Below are positions 43,068 to 55,061 of a stretch of 64,000 bases of DNA, one piece after another. The position numbers were made by a program, and so were the translations under genes. The stretch lies in the NCBI GenBank assembly GCA_019828595.1, contig JAHQRK010000013.1, forward strand, positions 1,333,501 through 1,397,500, given 5' to 3'. The notes under the pieces were generated by a model that did no database searches, was not told where the DNA came from, and was given only the letters and a program-made list of their open reading frames with translations. Position 1 is the first letter of the stretch, and each line of letters begins with the position of its first letter. This stretch comes from Aphanomyces cochlioides (taxonomy: Eukaryota > Oomycota > Saprolegniomycetes > Saprolegniales > Verrucalvaceae).

Positions 43068-43436
43068 AACAGGGAAACTATTGAGGCCAATTCGAAGTAA
43101 AATAAGAAAGAAGTGAATAAGGAGTGCGAAGTAAATACCGTCTCCTTAGTTTCAAAATAATATGATCTCTAATTGGATAATTTATTTTTCTTTCGGTACG
43201 AGTCGACGGTTTTTTGGTCAGGACTTGATTTATCTCCTGACGAAAAAAAAATATTCGTCAGTCAACAGTAGCCAATCAGAATGCTCGGCGTTAACTTACT
43301 TTTTTACTTCGAACTGGGCCTGAATCAAATTCAAAATTCATAGTATGGCTTCAAACGTTTCATGTGTGTGATCAAATCTTTGTTATTTCAAAAGCAAAAC
43401 GCTCCACCCAGGGGCGTAGCCCTGGCTTCACCCTAG

Positions 43437-46400
43437 TGTTCCTTATATAGTAAAAGAAAATTCTCGATCTCATTTGGTGAAGACTCACTCTCCTTGGAAA
43501 ATACTTTCTCTCTGCATTCAAATGTGAATTATCCGCCGTATAGACAGTTGCCTACTAGGAAGCTGAAGTAACCATCAGTTGGTTTCAGGTTGATCATTCA
43601 TTTAATCAATTGTGATGAGACGTGTAAGACATCAGTGCTACATTTTATACGTAGACCTGATTGTATAAATGTAGCTAATTTTTGAAGTTAATTGTCCAAG
43701 TGTCTTCTAATTTAAACAAAACCACTTTTTTCGAGCGTGTTTGGCGTTCAGTTTGGTCAAAATAATATGCTAGCAATATTTATTACTTGCCCAGGGTATT
43801 TTACTTTCACTTCAGTTGAAATCATCAATTATTTAGAGGGTTACTCCGCATTACCTGGACAGAGTTGTCGGTTCACTGCTGCCTCTGCGGCTCCTCGGCA
43901 GAGAACAAGCCGCCCATGTTTCCATACATGCTCCAAGCCCAAGGAAGCTGATGTCCTGAACGACCGTTTTGGGACACCAAAACAATGGCTCAAGATTCTA
44001 ATATAGCTCAGTAGATGCGAGGATAAGGCAAAGCAATACATAACCTTGGAATAGATATTTTTTACAAAAATGAATGCAAAGATTTCACATACAAACTCGC
44101 AGGCAGACCTTATTTAGTGTCACAATGGTCTTCAAGAATTCCTTTGTGATATAGAGCAATAGTAGATCAAAAAGAAAAAGGTGACAGGTCAACTCCAAAA
44201 CTATTCGCTTCAAGATATTGCATTATTGGTGAAATCAATTATTTCAACTAGGTCAATCATATCCATTTTCACTCATCTTGTGGATTCGTTGTCGAATGCG
44301 ACACAAATGACAAAATGACAGTGCAGTTGTAGTTTGACAATGTTTAGTTGTTAAGGATTGGTCATTTTTTGTCCAATGCTTGTCATATCTCTAGCGTAAC
44401 TAAAGGAGCTTAGAGATTCGCGTCGCAATTCATTGATGTCAGCATAATTAATCAAGCCATGCACAGGAAAATGAAAAAAAATTATGGGAAATTGTAAGCT
44501 GTTTGTCTTTTACGCTGCCTGTGAAAAAACCATACTCAAGTTGCAGAAGTTGTTGAATCTATAAGTTAGAGGTCAAATGGGAAAAAATTGTGGTGACATC
44601 GGTATTAATAGTATCAAAGAGGACTTTTGAAATCTTATATCTTATTAAATTTTCAAGGAACTTGAGAACGAGAGGAAGAGATCTTTGTGGAATCTCAGAA
44701 AAACAACTCTCGACACACTAAGATTTGTGCTCCCAGTCAAGTTGGGCAGCAAGGACCGTCTGAGGTGGTTTCGTTTGAGGTTCAGATGCAGCGTACTTTC
44801 AATCTCTAGTACAGGTATAAATGTATGATAAATATACATACCATGCTCAAATATCGAATGGATCACACATCATGATGAGTGCCGAGTACTTTCTGTGTTC
44901 GCTCAGAAGCTTTGCAAGTTTTGTGTGTACATTAGCAATTCGCCTCCATTTTGTCACAAGACGGAAATCAGCCAAATCTAGTCAAGACAGACTATACAGC
45001 CGGCCGTATGCAATGAGAAGTGATCAAGCGGATAAGAGCCGCCTGAATAACCAATGGCACATACATGTCATGTCATCGTTGAGATTTTGCATCCGTTCCT
45101 TCCTTCAATGCAGCCTTGGCAGAGACTTCGGCGGAGTTTCTCTCGTTCAGCAGCGAGTGTGTTGTGGGGAAAAAAATCTCGAAATGAATTTCGTGTACTG
45201 TGTACACGAAGTGATGGCGAAATGCTCGCATCTATCAACGACCACGATATAATTCCACTGCGCATCAGGTTTTCTCCAACTCTGATCAAAATATGGAGCT
45301 TCCGACGCGGTTGCGCCGGTTGCTTCTTAAACATATCGTTATCAAACAATGACTTGTTCATTGATTGATCGGCAGCGTCCAGCAACTTTATCATGTCCAA
45401 GGGTGCACTTTCGACTCGAAATATCAACGTACATGTCGGGGAAGTATACTTTCAATACGTTTGCCGTGGGCCTACGGGGTTTAGTAAAAAGGAAAACTTG
45501 CCCAATGTCGGCTACGTTAGAATTCCCAGACCAGCTCTCAGTTTAGAGTGAGATAAACTTTCCAATGTGTTCATCCTTGATTGATCGATCGCAGACTGTT
45601 GTCAACGTCTGCGTTGCATGGCCTCCCCTCCACATCAATCAGCTGGACGACGTTGCGACATTGTTCGCCTTGAAAATCAAGCGCCGAATTCCAAGTACAA
45701 TTGTTGGCAGGTCGCTCTTGTGTCGTGCTTATGAAATGGGTATTCATGTGCATTCTCCATGGACGCGCAGCCATGACTTCCCCCATTTGGTTTGCCATAA
45801 AACGTGCCAAACATGAGATCAAAGGGCAGGGGGCTTCCTGTCGTGGTTGGTGGACGGGTGCGCCACATCGGCGAGCCATAGATTCGTCGATGTTTAAACG
45901 AGAGTCTACGGTACTCAACCAGCCACGATTTCCCACTTGGACGGCTCGTGATTATGCTGATGCGCTCAGGATTGATGGCTAGAACATGTCGGACGTCGTT
46001 GTGCACGGGTTTCGTCCTACGATCGTGTTCGCAATTAATGTTCTGAATGCGTTCACGCGCTGTGGCTGCGTCTTTTTACAAATCAATCCCATCGCGACAA
46101 ACGAATGATTGCATTGCCGGGCAGTCCGACCCCCCATGTCAAGGGGCCGTTCGTTTTCACGCGGTTGTAGCTCGTTGGATGCTTTGGACAAGTTGACACG
46201 AGAAGGAAAACCCAGAGAGGGGGGGGGTCTCAAGCGTATACTGATGCTCAGAGGGTGAGGTTGGAGCTGGATTCCAAGGTAGCCAAAAAATGTGTAACAC
46301 ACGTCAATCAGGATAGCTTCGCATACAACTTATCCATCGTCACCTCGACAAACGAGTGATGGCAATCAGCGCTCTCAGAGGGCCTTGGATGCTCTTCATG

Positions 46401-46930
46401 GAACCCATTGGTCCCGGGACGTGCGTGGTCGAGCCGATTCTCAGCGTTTCACCGAGCCCTACTTTTACCATGGTCGCATTGTGCAGAAGGGGGCGCCACG
46501 CAGCTGTGCCTGCTCATACAAGAACCAGCAGTGCGACGAGGTTCAACGCATCGCAGTCACTCTTTACAATCTTTTTTGCTCGAGAAGGCCGTCCCGTCGG
46601 AAGACATGCAACGAGGTACTCACGCGAAGAGAGTGTCATAAATTGATGTCAATGGCATCGCCTGTCTGTCCGCCGATTGTGGAGGCGAAATGTTGTTCCG
46701 ATTGACAGGTGCATCCTTGTCGCTGGGGGGGACGACAAAGAATCGGGGGCGATACAAACGCATGATAGGAGCACTCCGTGGTTAATATGATGGTGGGATC
46801 GCCCACGTTGACATTGATCATGAGGTTCAAGCGACCACTGTCGGTGCACCTGTTTCTAGATTTTCATTCCTCGTTGTGGATGCTCGAACGCACCATGCGG
46901 GCGGAATATGGAATCCACGTCGGTCGCTCG
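43437..46930. other. Intergenic DNA after the Helitron array, no gene supported
   Basis: No frame resembles a known protein and no splice-joined frame was found. The region begins with the 3' flank of the Helitrons. Scattered frames of 80-140 codons near 44.8-46.7 kb overlap on both strands and look random. Confidence 0.45.
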
Positions 46931-46967
46931 CCGTCCAAGAGGATGAGATTCTCATCCTCTTGGACGG
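46931..46967. repeat. Perfect palindrome with 18 bp arms
   Basis: CCGTCCAAGAGGATGAGA is followed after one base by its exact reverse complement. Lies in noncoding DNA upstream of the 47.6 kb gene. Confidence 0.85.
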
Positions 46968-47600
46968 GCGTTGTGACGCTTTTGTTCCATCATGCCAAAA
47001 AAGCTTCCGATCGACAACTTGACACAGATCAATAGATATCGTCGGCCTTTCCTCTGTTCAAAGTGATAGCAAATCCGAATCAGCGCATTACAATCGCTTG
47101 AATTTGAGTCAGCTCGCTCTGTCGCCCTGTAGATTTCACACTTTTTACCTTACCCAAGTACTGTAGAGTGTACTCGCAAGGTGGGCGACGCATGTACCTA
47201 TCTGGGCGAATCACGACACCAAAGCCACTCTTGAAACAAGTTCAAGTTCCCACGAGTCCGCATATTTGCATGATTGCATAACATGTTTGGGACATGCCGA
47301 GTCCTTCTCTCGGTCTGTCGCCGCCTTGGACAGTACGCATCGCTAGCTTGAGTTCCTCATCTTCATGGGGAGAACGAGAGACATCTATGTGCCGGGGGCC
47401 GCCCATGGTTTTCCCAACTGCGGTGGATTTTTCCTCGGAATAACAAAAGTTCTCACAGAGTCCACCTCTGACTTGGCGCAAGTGTGGGTGACCCGTGCGT
47501 GACCACTCTTAATCTTCAAGGAGGGTCAAAATAACTCTATGCCACTCCTCTCTCGTGCGGATGATGCTGTGTGGGTCTCATTTTTCAATCGTATCACAAC
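46968..47600. other. Upstream region of the 47.6 kb gene, nothing supported
   Basis: No gene or clear promoter element recognised. Confidence 0.4.
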
Positions 47601-48119
47601 ATGGCACTGTGCATTTTCAACGACTGCCCGTTTCCAGCGCAAGGCCGCTCGACCAAGTGTGCCGCGCACCGCAATCGATCGAAATGTGAAGCGCCACACT
47701 GCCCCAACCAAGCGTATGCCCGTGGACGCTGCGTGCGACATGGGGCGAAACGAAAGTGTGCGTATGACCAGTGCCAACTGAACCGACGGTTTGGTTCGTA
47801 CTGCTCCAAGCATGCAGATGTGACGCAAAAGAAACAATGCATTGTCCAAGGCTGTGATAAACAACCGCATGCGCGCGGCAAGTGTGTCAAGCATGGCGGT
47901 GGCCGGCGCTGCAAAGTCGCGGGCTGCATGTGCCACGCGCGTCTTGGTGTCTACTGCACACGTCATTTCAACGTGAACGCCGCAACCAACATGCCATTGG
48001 GACCTCCCCCCACCGTGCCAGACTCGCTCGACTGGGCTATCCTCCAAGACTTGATTCAAGAATACTTTGACGAAGTCGACGCCAAGCGCAACGTGCTCCC
48101 GCTTGGCATCCTCGCATAA
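47601..48119 (+). CDS. Cys/His-knuckle (WRKY19-like) protein
   Basis: 172 residues from ATG 47601 to TAA 48117-48119; an earlier GTG in frame is not needed. Successive knuckles share the form C-x4/5-C...GxCxxH: CIFNDCPFPAQGRSTKCAAH, then CEAPHCPNQAYARGRCVRH, CAYDQCQLNRRFGSYCSKH, CIVQGCDKQPHARGKCVKH, and CKVAGCMCHARLGVYCTRH. The tail is hydrophobic-acidic (DSLDWAILQDLIQEYFDEVD), like the C-termini of the other two family members. Such repeats are assumed to bind Zn2+, each with three Cys and one His. Family members are often annotated as WRKY transcription factor 19-like although no WRKY domain is present. The gene has no intron. Confidence 0.8.
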   Translation: MALCIFNDCPFPAQGRSTKCAAHRNRSKCEAPHCPNQAYARGRCVRHGAKRKCAYDQCQLNRRFGSYCSKHADVTQKKQCIVQGCDKQPHARGKCVKHGGGRRCKVAGCMCHARLGVYCTRHFNVNAATNMPLGPPPTVPDSLDWAILQDLIQEYFDEVDAKRNVLPLGILA

Positions 48120-51093
48120 ATGTCGTCGAGTTGATGTAGTTGTGATTAAATATATCTGTCCTTGTCGCCTCATCCTCGCTTCTTTCCCTCCATGAACCCA
48201 ACTGAGTTCCATCGAGTCACTTGATGAACATTGGAAGGAAAGGCGCAGAGAACTCGATGGGGGGAGCGTATATACGCTTTCGTGTGGTGCGTGGAGGCGT
48301 CGTTGGCGTGGATAGACATGGAGAACTCACAAACATGCAGGGGAGCGGTCTGCCGATGGTCCATGAAACTGCTCCGTCTTGACACCCATGCATAGATTAA
48401 CCAGCATGGTTCAGTTCGGTAGAAAGGTCAAGAACGTGTCATACAGTACGACGACGACGACCGCGACGATTTCTCCGAGATGCATGGGATTGTTTAGAAA
48501 AGAAAAGCTTCATCGTTCTCTCACATCGGATGGTTTGTTGGAGACCTGTTTGCGCCACTCGACAAACGCTGCGGATTGTCCAGCTTGATCCAGCCTACAA
48601 TTACGTAGTACAGCTCATGCCATCCACGTTCTCACAGCAATCATATGCCGCCGCCGATGGAGTCAAAGCGCACGCTTCTCCATCGCTGCTGTCACATTTC
48701 TTGTTGCGATCATAGTGGATCTTGGCGTGTGGGACCGCGGTTGCCCTTGCATGCATTACATGCGCGGCTGTAATGTTTGGTCCAACAAATTTTCCGACAA
48801 GACTGGCGACTAGAGTCGATCAATCGCCGTTCTTCTCACACCCGCGGCGATGAGAAACCACGCGGCACGTCCATCGTCGGCGACATTGAAAAGTTGATTC
48901 TAGCCCATCTTAATCTCGTCCATTCATCCGCATTCGCTCGTATGGTGGTGGTTACAAAGGCTGGCAAACGGCGGCGGCGGCATGACAATTGCACGGGACG
49001 CAGCTGATTTCTCGGATACGTTCCGATTCCATCTTTGCGTTGGCGAAACGAGTCACCGTTCACAACACACACACGCTTGTCTTTGCTCACCTTGACGTCA
49101 ACTTTGGTCTCAAGCATGCCATCATGGAGCGCATGGAGCGCAGTCGTCGGCAAAGCTTGACGTCGACGATTGCATTGCGCTGCGCGAGTGTGATGTCAAC
49201 GGCAACCACATGCCGCTGACAGCATTTAGACATCACCGTGGTGGTTTATGCACGACGCATGTGTTGATGCGTTGAGCCGTGAGCAGTGTGGGACGTCGAC
49301 GACAGAGCATTTCTTTGGCGACCATCATGTTCTTCTCTCTCTAGGAAAGGGATGAGCATGGATGGGAAAATGATATGAAGCAAGTAAGTAGACGTCTCGA
49401 CGAGGTTGTGGCCAGTAAAGCGAGCTTTGGCTTTTAGATTTTGAGTCAAGAGGTCGTTCATAGACACCGAGTCAATCGTCTCGTCGACATTGAGAGGCAG
49501 GAGAAACAACTCGGCGGCGATGGCGGCTGTCGTGGCATTTGGCTCGCAATCGTCAACAGAACGCACAGACAGGACACACTCTCCAAGCTGATCAAAATAG
49601 TCGAAGAGCAACACGATGGACGCGCATCCTCTCTGCTTGTTGTTCTGGTTGAGTATATAAGACACGCTGCGTCGGCTCTGGTTCTGCATCATGGAGTGGA
49701 TGCAGAACAAGTAGCATCGTGAGTAAGCTTATTCGAAAAACGAGAGAGAGAGAATCGATCGTCACTTGACGGTGGTCGACTGTTGTCGTCGCCCATCGAT
49801 CGAGTAGGCAGGCGGCAAATCCGATGTCGAATCCATGTCTTCAACATGAAGATAGAAGCGGCAGCCATGCAGTCGCAAGAAGAGGCGATGCAAAAACAGC
49901 TTGCACACGATTCAATCTGGTTGAACCACGATGACTTCAGTGCAACCAGACGCTCCATGTCTTATCACTTTCGCATCGTCCGTGGGTTCGGAATCGATCT
50001 CCATTCGGTTCGGAAACAATCACGATGGAAGGACCGATGTGGGCAGTAGATGAGTCTCGCGGTTCAGCACGCCGCGGGTGAACGAACCATGGATGGTCAG
50101 CACACTCGTGGCGTCCACACGTAGTCGACTCGAAAGAGAGAGAGGACGACTTTGATGCCATGGAAACATATCGAGCATATCGGAACGGGTTGATCCATCC
50201 TGTGTGGGACTCTTGAACCAGCATTGCAGCTGCATGGGATTCACTGGCTGACGGATCAGCCTTCAAGTTGTCCTCGCGGCCTTTGTGACACAGAGCGACG
50301 ATGCAAAAGCGAAGAGAGCGAGCAATGTAGACGAGAGTAAGTAATCGAGTCCATGCGCTCGTCGATTTTAAGAGAGGAGGCCATGCATGCGCGCGTGGTC
50401 AAGGGCCGAGCCAGGGAGTGGATTTTTTTTATTCTGAAAAAGAACCATCCGATGGAGCGTTGGATCATTTGTCACGGTCGCCTACTTGTTGAGCCCCCGC
50501 GGCGACGGCAGGTGGATTTATCAGAGGCTTTGACATGTAATCGAAGCGTCGTTGTTGGTCGGGAAGGACTAGCATGCACGATGCGGCCTTGACGCGGAGG
50601 ATAGACGACGACTCCACCCACTGACGACGAGTAAAGTCCATGATGGAGTCCAAGCTGCGGGTTTTTCACAACATTCGTGACAACGAGTGAGCAACACACT
50701 GTCCTGTGCTTACAACCAGCTCTTGGAAATCTCTCGGGCGACCAGCCGGGATCGACGAAGGCTCGTTTGCTCAACCTGTCGTTGGACTTTCAATGAAAGA
50801 GTGAGATGGGACCAATCTCCTTAATCGAGACGGTCGCAACATGACAGCGTCATCTATACATGATGTACAAAGCCTCGCCGACGTGAGTGCTTGGATAAAC
50901 GTGTGAGGTAGCACCCGAATGCGTTGGTCACGTCCGAAGAAACGAGCCGCGAGAGGAGGGACCGAGTGGATTTAAGGAGATGCGTGTCGAAGGAATTTCT
51001 CAAAGCGTTGCCACCAGATGGATGGCATGTACTACGATTTGACGAGGAGGTGGTGGTGGGTTCATGGCACGAGGTCATTTTTGTTTCAACCAG
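48120..51093. other. Intergenic DNA between two knuckle-protein paralogues, no gene supported
   Basis: Open frames are short and overlap on both strands. A TATATAAG near 49650 is not followed by a convincing coding frame. Confidence 0.45.
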
Positions 51094-51610
51094 CATGTTC
51101 GACAACCGTTTGCTTGCCGAAGCCAGTCCCGTGCCGACCAAGTCGGCCGTCCAGCGGAACCGGGCCAAGTGCAATGCGCCCAACTGCACCAACCAAGCGT
51201 ATGCCCGCAACCGCTGCATGCGCCACGGCGCCAAGAAACCATGCATCGTCGAACATTGCAAAGCGAGCCGACGATTTGGATCTTACTGCTCCAAGCACGC
51301 CGACGTGACGCAAAAGAAGAAATGTATCGTCGATGGCTGCGATAAACAACCTCATGCTCGTGGCAAATGCGTGCGCCATGGTGGCGGCCGACGATGCAAA
51401 GCCGACGGATGCATGAGCCACGCTCGCATTGGCGTCTTCTGCTCACGGCATTTCAACATGACCGCCGTGACAAATCTCCCATTGGGAGCCCCCTCGACAC
51501 AGCCCGACTGGCTTGACTGGGCTATCTTAGAAGACTTAGTTGACGACGCTTTGAGCGACCCCCTCGATGTGATGATCCCCGCTTTGAATTTGTACACAAC
51601 GTGGTCTTAG
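51094..51610 (+). CDS. Cys/His-knuckle (WRKY19-like) protein, paralogue with a degenerate first knuckle
   Basis: 171 residues from ATG 51094 to TAG 51608-51610. From CNAPNCTNQAYARNRCMRH onward it matches the 47.6 kb gene closely through four knuckles (CIVEHCKASRRFGSYCSKH, CIVDGCDKQPHARGKCVRH, CKADGCMSHARIGVFCSRH) and the acidic tail (WLDWAILEDLVDDALSD). The first knuckle has lost its metal ligands: the segment reads PTKSAVQRNRAKC where the sister has STKCAAHRNRSKC. The frame is open upstream without ATG, so the N-terminus may have been replaced, or an upstream exon missed. Likely a tandem duplicate; function unknown. Confidence 0.72.
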
Positions 51611-52445
51611 TAATATTTAATCGTGACATGTTTTGACGCCGATGTTTCCTCTTCTCCAAGGGGCATAAAGAGCGTCCTCGTCGTTGCTTTTGAGTCGACT
51701 CGATTGACAGACGAGGCAGTCGGTCGTGAATGAATTTGAATCGTATCTGCTGGGGTTGCCCCCGACAGATTCTTTTTTCCGACGACGATTGCAAGTACTG
51801 TACAAGTCGCCAAACGCAAAGACAGCCACGTCAAGTCACCAGGAAAAGACAAAAGCGCCGCGACAAGTTGGATGGATAGACGCATAGTGGATTGAAACCA
51901 CTTCAAACGACGAAGACCACTCCACATGTCCTGTCGGCCGTCAAATTGCACAAACCGTGACTTGTCCACATTCCTGTCCGCTTGCTCATGATAGTACATG
52001 CGCCAACACATATAAGATTAAAGTTGTGGTTATCTCGAGCGACAGATCGCATCCATATTCCCTCTTTGTTCTTGTGGTTTGGGCACACCTCTTGGAAATG
52101 CACGAATCTCGTCAAATCTGTGTGAACATCCACCGCTGATAACCACAGATGATATTTTGTAGATAACATAAACAAGATGATTTGCATATTGAGGTTAGCG
52201 ACAACGACAAGATTGAACTTGGCTTGCACGAGCAGCTGAAGGTTTTTGCCAATGGCATAAGATAAGTTCCAGTTGTCGAAGCCTTCAACGACGATGGATG
52301 TGCGGCTGAGAACACGCCAGTGCGACAATGACGGCATGAAGCATCTTTTGATACGATCTCCACATGCCGTTGCTTTGATTCGGATACAGGACTTATGTGG
52401 CAAAATCGATTGAAATTGCGCATTTCTTCGTCATTTTGTAGCTAC
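51611..52445. other. Intergenic, no gene supported
   Basis: Only short overlapping frames. Confidence 0.4.
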
Positions 52446-52607
52446 AGCTGAATGAGCAAAGACACGCATGAAGTTAAGTAGACAACGGGTGGTTCGACGA
52501 GTTCCTATCTCTCCGCGAGAGATAGGAACTCGTCTTTTTCCGTTGTTGTCTTTCGTCGAACCACCCGTTGTCTACTTAACTTCATGCGTGTCTTTGCTCA
52601 TTCAGCT
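52446..52607. repeat. Foldback structure: 53 bp perfect outer arms and 17 bp inner hairpin
   Basis: The outer arms 52446-52498 and 52555-52607 are exact reverse complements. Within the spacer, and sharing GAC with the left arm, 52496-52512 and 52518-52534 form a second perfect hairpin with a 5-base loop CCGCG. No coding capacity and no target duplication could be recognised. Confidence 0.85.
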
Positions 52608-53129
52608 TTGCCATAATCCTGGAGGCTCAAGAGGCAGCCGTCGTGCGCTTCTTTGTCGTTGCTAAACCGTTGCAACTAGAGTCGAACTGCCCAAGACAGT
52701 CGATTTCAACTTGCCCTCTTGCGTTTTTTTGTAATTCAAGGGCAGATGCACCCGCTTCATGCAGCGATGCACCATTTGAAGGGCAATGAAGACCAGTGAA
52801 TTGGTAATCTCCATTCACTGCAATGAGTCTCACCATCGATTGTAGGGAATGTGTTGTGAAAGATATCAAAGAGCATTTCCCCAAAGGAGCGACGTAAAGC
52901 TGAGATAATGCAGAGTTAATAAAGCCTAAAGTTTCCCGATGTGTGCTCGCAATCAAGTGACCCTGCACGGGGCATTATCGGCTGGGCTTTCGACAAGAGT
53001 CTTAAGGCAATAACAAGGCTTTCAGTCACCCTTTGCTCACAACAAATTTCCTGACACTACTGGTACAGTATGTACTTGGGTAAAGCACCAACTGTACCCA
53101 CATCCATATTACACCGATGGGAAGTTCCC
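52608..53129. other. Intergenic, nothing supported
   Basis: No gene, RNA or repeat recognised. Confidence 0.4.
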
Positions 53130-53133
53130 ATAG

Positions 53134-53928
53134 GAAGGCCCACAAAACAAAATCGGTGAGCCTGGCAAAATTAATAGTCGAGATACTGTAAATAGCTTCA
53201 AAGGTTTTACATTTTGAAAACTTCTTTTCGAGGAAACGAAAAAAAACAGTTCAAGCTCTCCTGATTGATGGGCAGTGTGTTTTAAACATTTGTGAAGGTG
53301 GCCACCGAATGTCCGAAGAAGAGAAGGAGACGTCGGTGGCGATAGAGTATGAAATCTGCTCTGATGTGGACGATGACTACCGACCACAACAATTCACGTC
53401 AAGAGCAGCCCTCAATGAAGACATTGAAACAAGAGCTCAAAATATGGCCAATTACCCCTAGGCAGAGGCGCCACCCGAATGTGTGGTTGTGGAAGAGATT
53501 GATGAGGTATATGAGTTGTAAAAGGCAAGAAACAAAATCGGTCTAATTGCCACAACGAGAAACAAAATCGGTCTAGTTGACATAGGTGTGTCACACAGTT
53601 CTGAACTTGTTTTAAACATGTCACAATTTGATTTATTCAAACTTTTGAAGTCCGTTTTCATGACTTTATTGTCAAATTCAGAATAAACAGATGCTTTGAC
53701 AATGGAAACTGCATGAAACAAGGAATCCAAATATACAAAAATCTCAAAAAAGATTTTTTTCGAGATTTCCCCCCATCGACGCCCCCTCATGACAGGGCCA
53801 CATCAATACTGCGAGTTGAGGGGTGTTAGATTGCTCAAATTGCAGCTCAGACACCCCCCCATAGCATCTCATTCGTATCTCAAAAGTATCAAAATGGCAA
53901 TAAGACTGATTTTGTTTCGTGGGCCTTC
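53134..53928. mobile_element. MITE of 795 bp with ATAG flanks
   Basis: Inverted ends of about 24 bp start GAAGGCCCAC and continue into AAACAAAATC with two mismatches. ATAG is present on both sides (53130-53133 and 53929-53932). The AACAAAATCGGT part of the end is also repeated twice inside, near 53530-53575. The superfamily is not clear from a four-base duplication. Confidence 0.65.
53309..53551 (+). pseudogene. Short acidic coding relic in the MITE
   Basis: ATG 53309 opens 50 codons of an acidic peptide (MSEEEKETSVAIEYEICSDV) to TAG. Readthrough continues in the same style (APPECVVVEEIDEVYEL). Perhaps the start of a transposase or helper gene; not recognised. Confidence 0.4.
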
Positions 53929-54060
53929 ATAGGATAAAATTGCATCCATTTACAGCCAAGGCTGAAGGAACTGCAAACGTCGTGAAACGAAATCGCTTCA
54001 TCCAAAAGTTGAAATAAACGCATTCTATTGGTTAAAATGAATGAGGGAACACATGAGGGT

Positions 54061-54664
54061 TTTCAAATAGAAAGAGGCCTTACACTGTACTTCGAAGTAT
54101 TTGTTTTGGCATGATTTTAAGAAAACCGCTTTTGAAAAACTTCTATGGGTAGGGGAATATATTAACTACTTGGATTGGTTCGTTGATTTCTATTTAGACC
54201 AATCATAGCAGGAACATCATTGCTGCAGCTGCTTGCAGAATCCTGTCATATCTCATACGTACTGCAATGAGAAGACGGAGGCTGATACGAGATAAAGACG
54301 ACTAATGTAAGAGCGTTCACTAAGTTCAACGAGCGACGAAACACAGTGAATGAATCGGACGACGTCGACTTGAGAATGACATTGCTGATGATTTGAAAGC
54401 TGTTGCTTACAAATTCTTCAAAACCTTCAAAATCCGATTACTGTTTAAATTTTATTCTTTGAATATTGTAAATTTTGCGTGAAGGCTCGATTCATTGGAC
54501 AAAACCACATTTGATTTATCAGTGTAAAATGATTTGTATCTCGCGAACAATGCTGATTTGCTGGAAGAGGATGGCAAATTCAGATTCTCTGTCAAAAGTT
54601 ACCCCTAGAAATGTCATAATCCAAAATTCGGTGAAAAACAAATAAGGCCCCATTCTATTTGAAA
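54061..54664. repeat. Inverted repeat pair, possible old MITE
   Basis: 54061-54083 and 54643-54664 are inverted copies with a few mismatches. Each lies near an ACTTCGAAGT palindrome, at about 54090 and 54748. Boundaries and duplications could not be set. Confidence 0.4.
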
Positions 54665-54988
54665 GCCCTCATATCGCTGTAATTCGGATGCTTTATGGTG
54701 GTTTATCCGGATGATGGTTTTCCTATTGGCTCAATTGTTACTACAGTACTTCGAAGTATAATATAGGAAGTCATATTCTACCAATAGAAACACTTGAAAT
54801 AGGAGCTGGGCTGACAGACCTTTTATAGGTCGACCAAAGGTTGCTCATTTGGTAACCTGCCAAGTCGTGTCATGCCGACGATGTTAAGGTGCAACTTAAA
54901 GAGGATGATTACACAAGATTGACTACGTAACTCCGGAATATCAATGGTCCACAAGACCAATTGTGTCGAAAGGAGGGATTGTTACAGG

Positions 54989-55022
54989 AGTTTCACACTA
55001 TCAATGTCGATAGTGTGAAACT
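54989..55022. repeat. Perfect hairpin, 14 bp arms, 6-base loop
   Basis: AGTTTCACACTATC, loop AATGTC, then the exact reverse complement. In noncoding AT-rich DNA. Confidence 0.8.
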
Positions 55023-55061
55023 TCTATAAACCTGACAAATTTATAGCCAATTATAATTATC

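Larger units (their letters stand above)
40952..43436 (+). mobile_element. Helitron copy 4, deleted, carrying other sequences
   Basis: Begins TCTATTACTTAAG after the CTAG of copy 3, shares the 420 bp segment of copy 3 (42350-42769), and ends with hairpin and CTAG at 43433-43436 followed by T, the base expected on the 3' side of a Helitron insertion. It contains no Rep or helicase. A Merlin element and a coding-like fragment lie inside. Confidence 0.85.

Noticed and set aside
44821..46705. Several open frames of 80-140 codons
   Set aside because: Overlap on both strands, no domain landmarks, no splice-joined extension, and no conserved pattern with other genes in the window.
49640..49720. TATATAAG as a promoter
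   Set aside because: No convincing gene follows within the expected distance.
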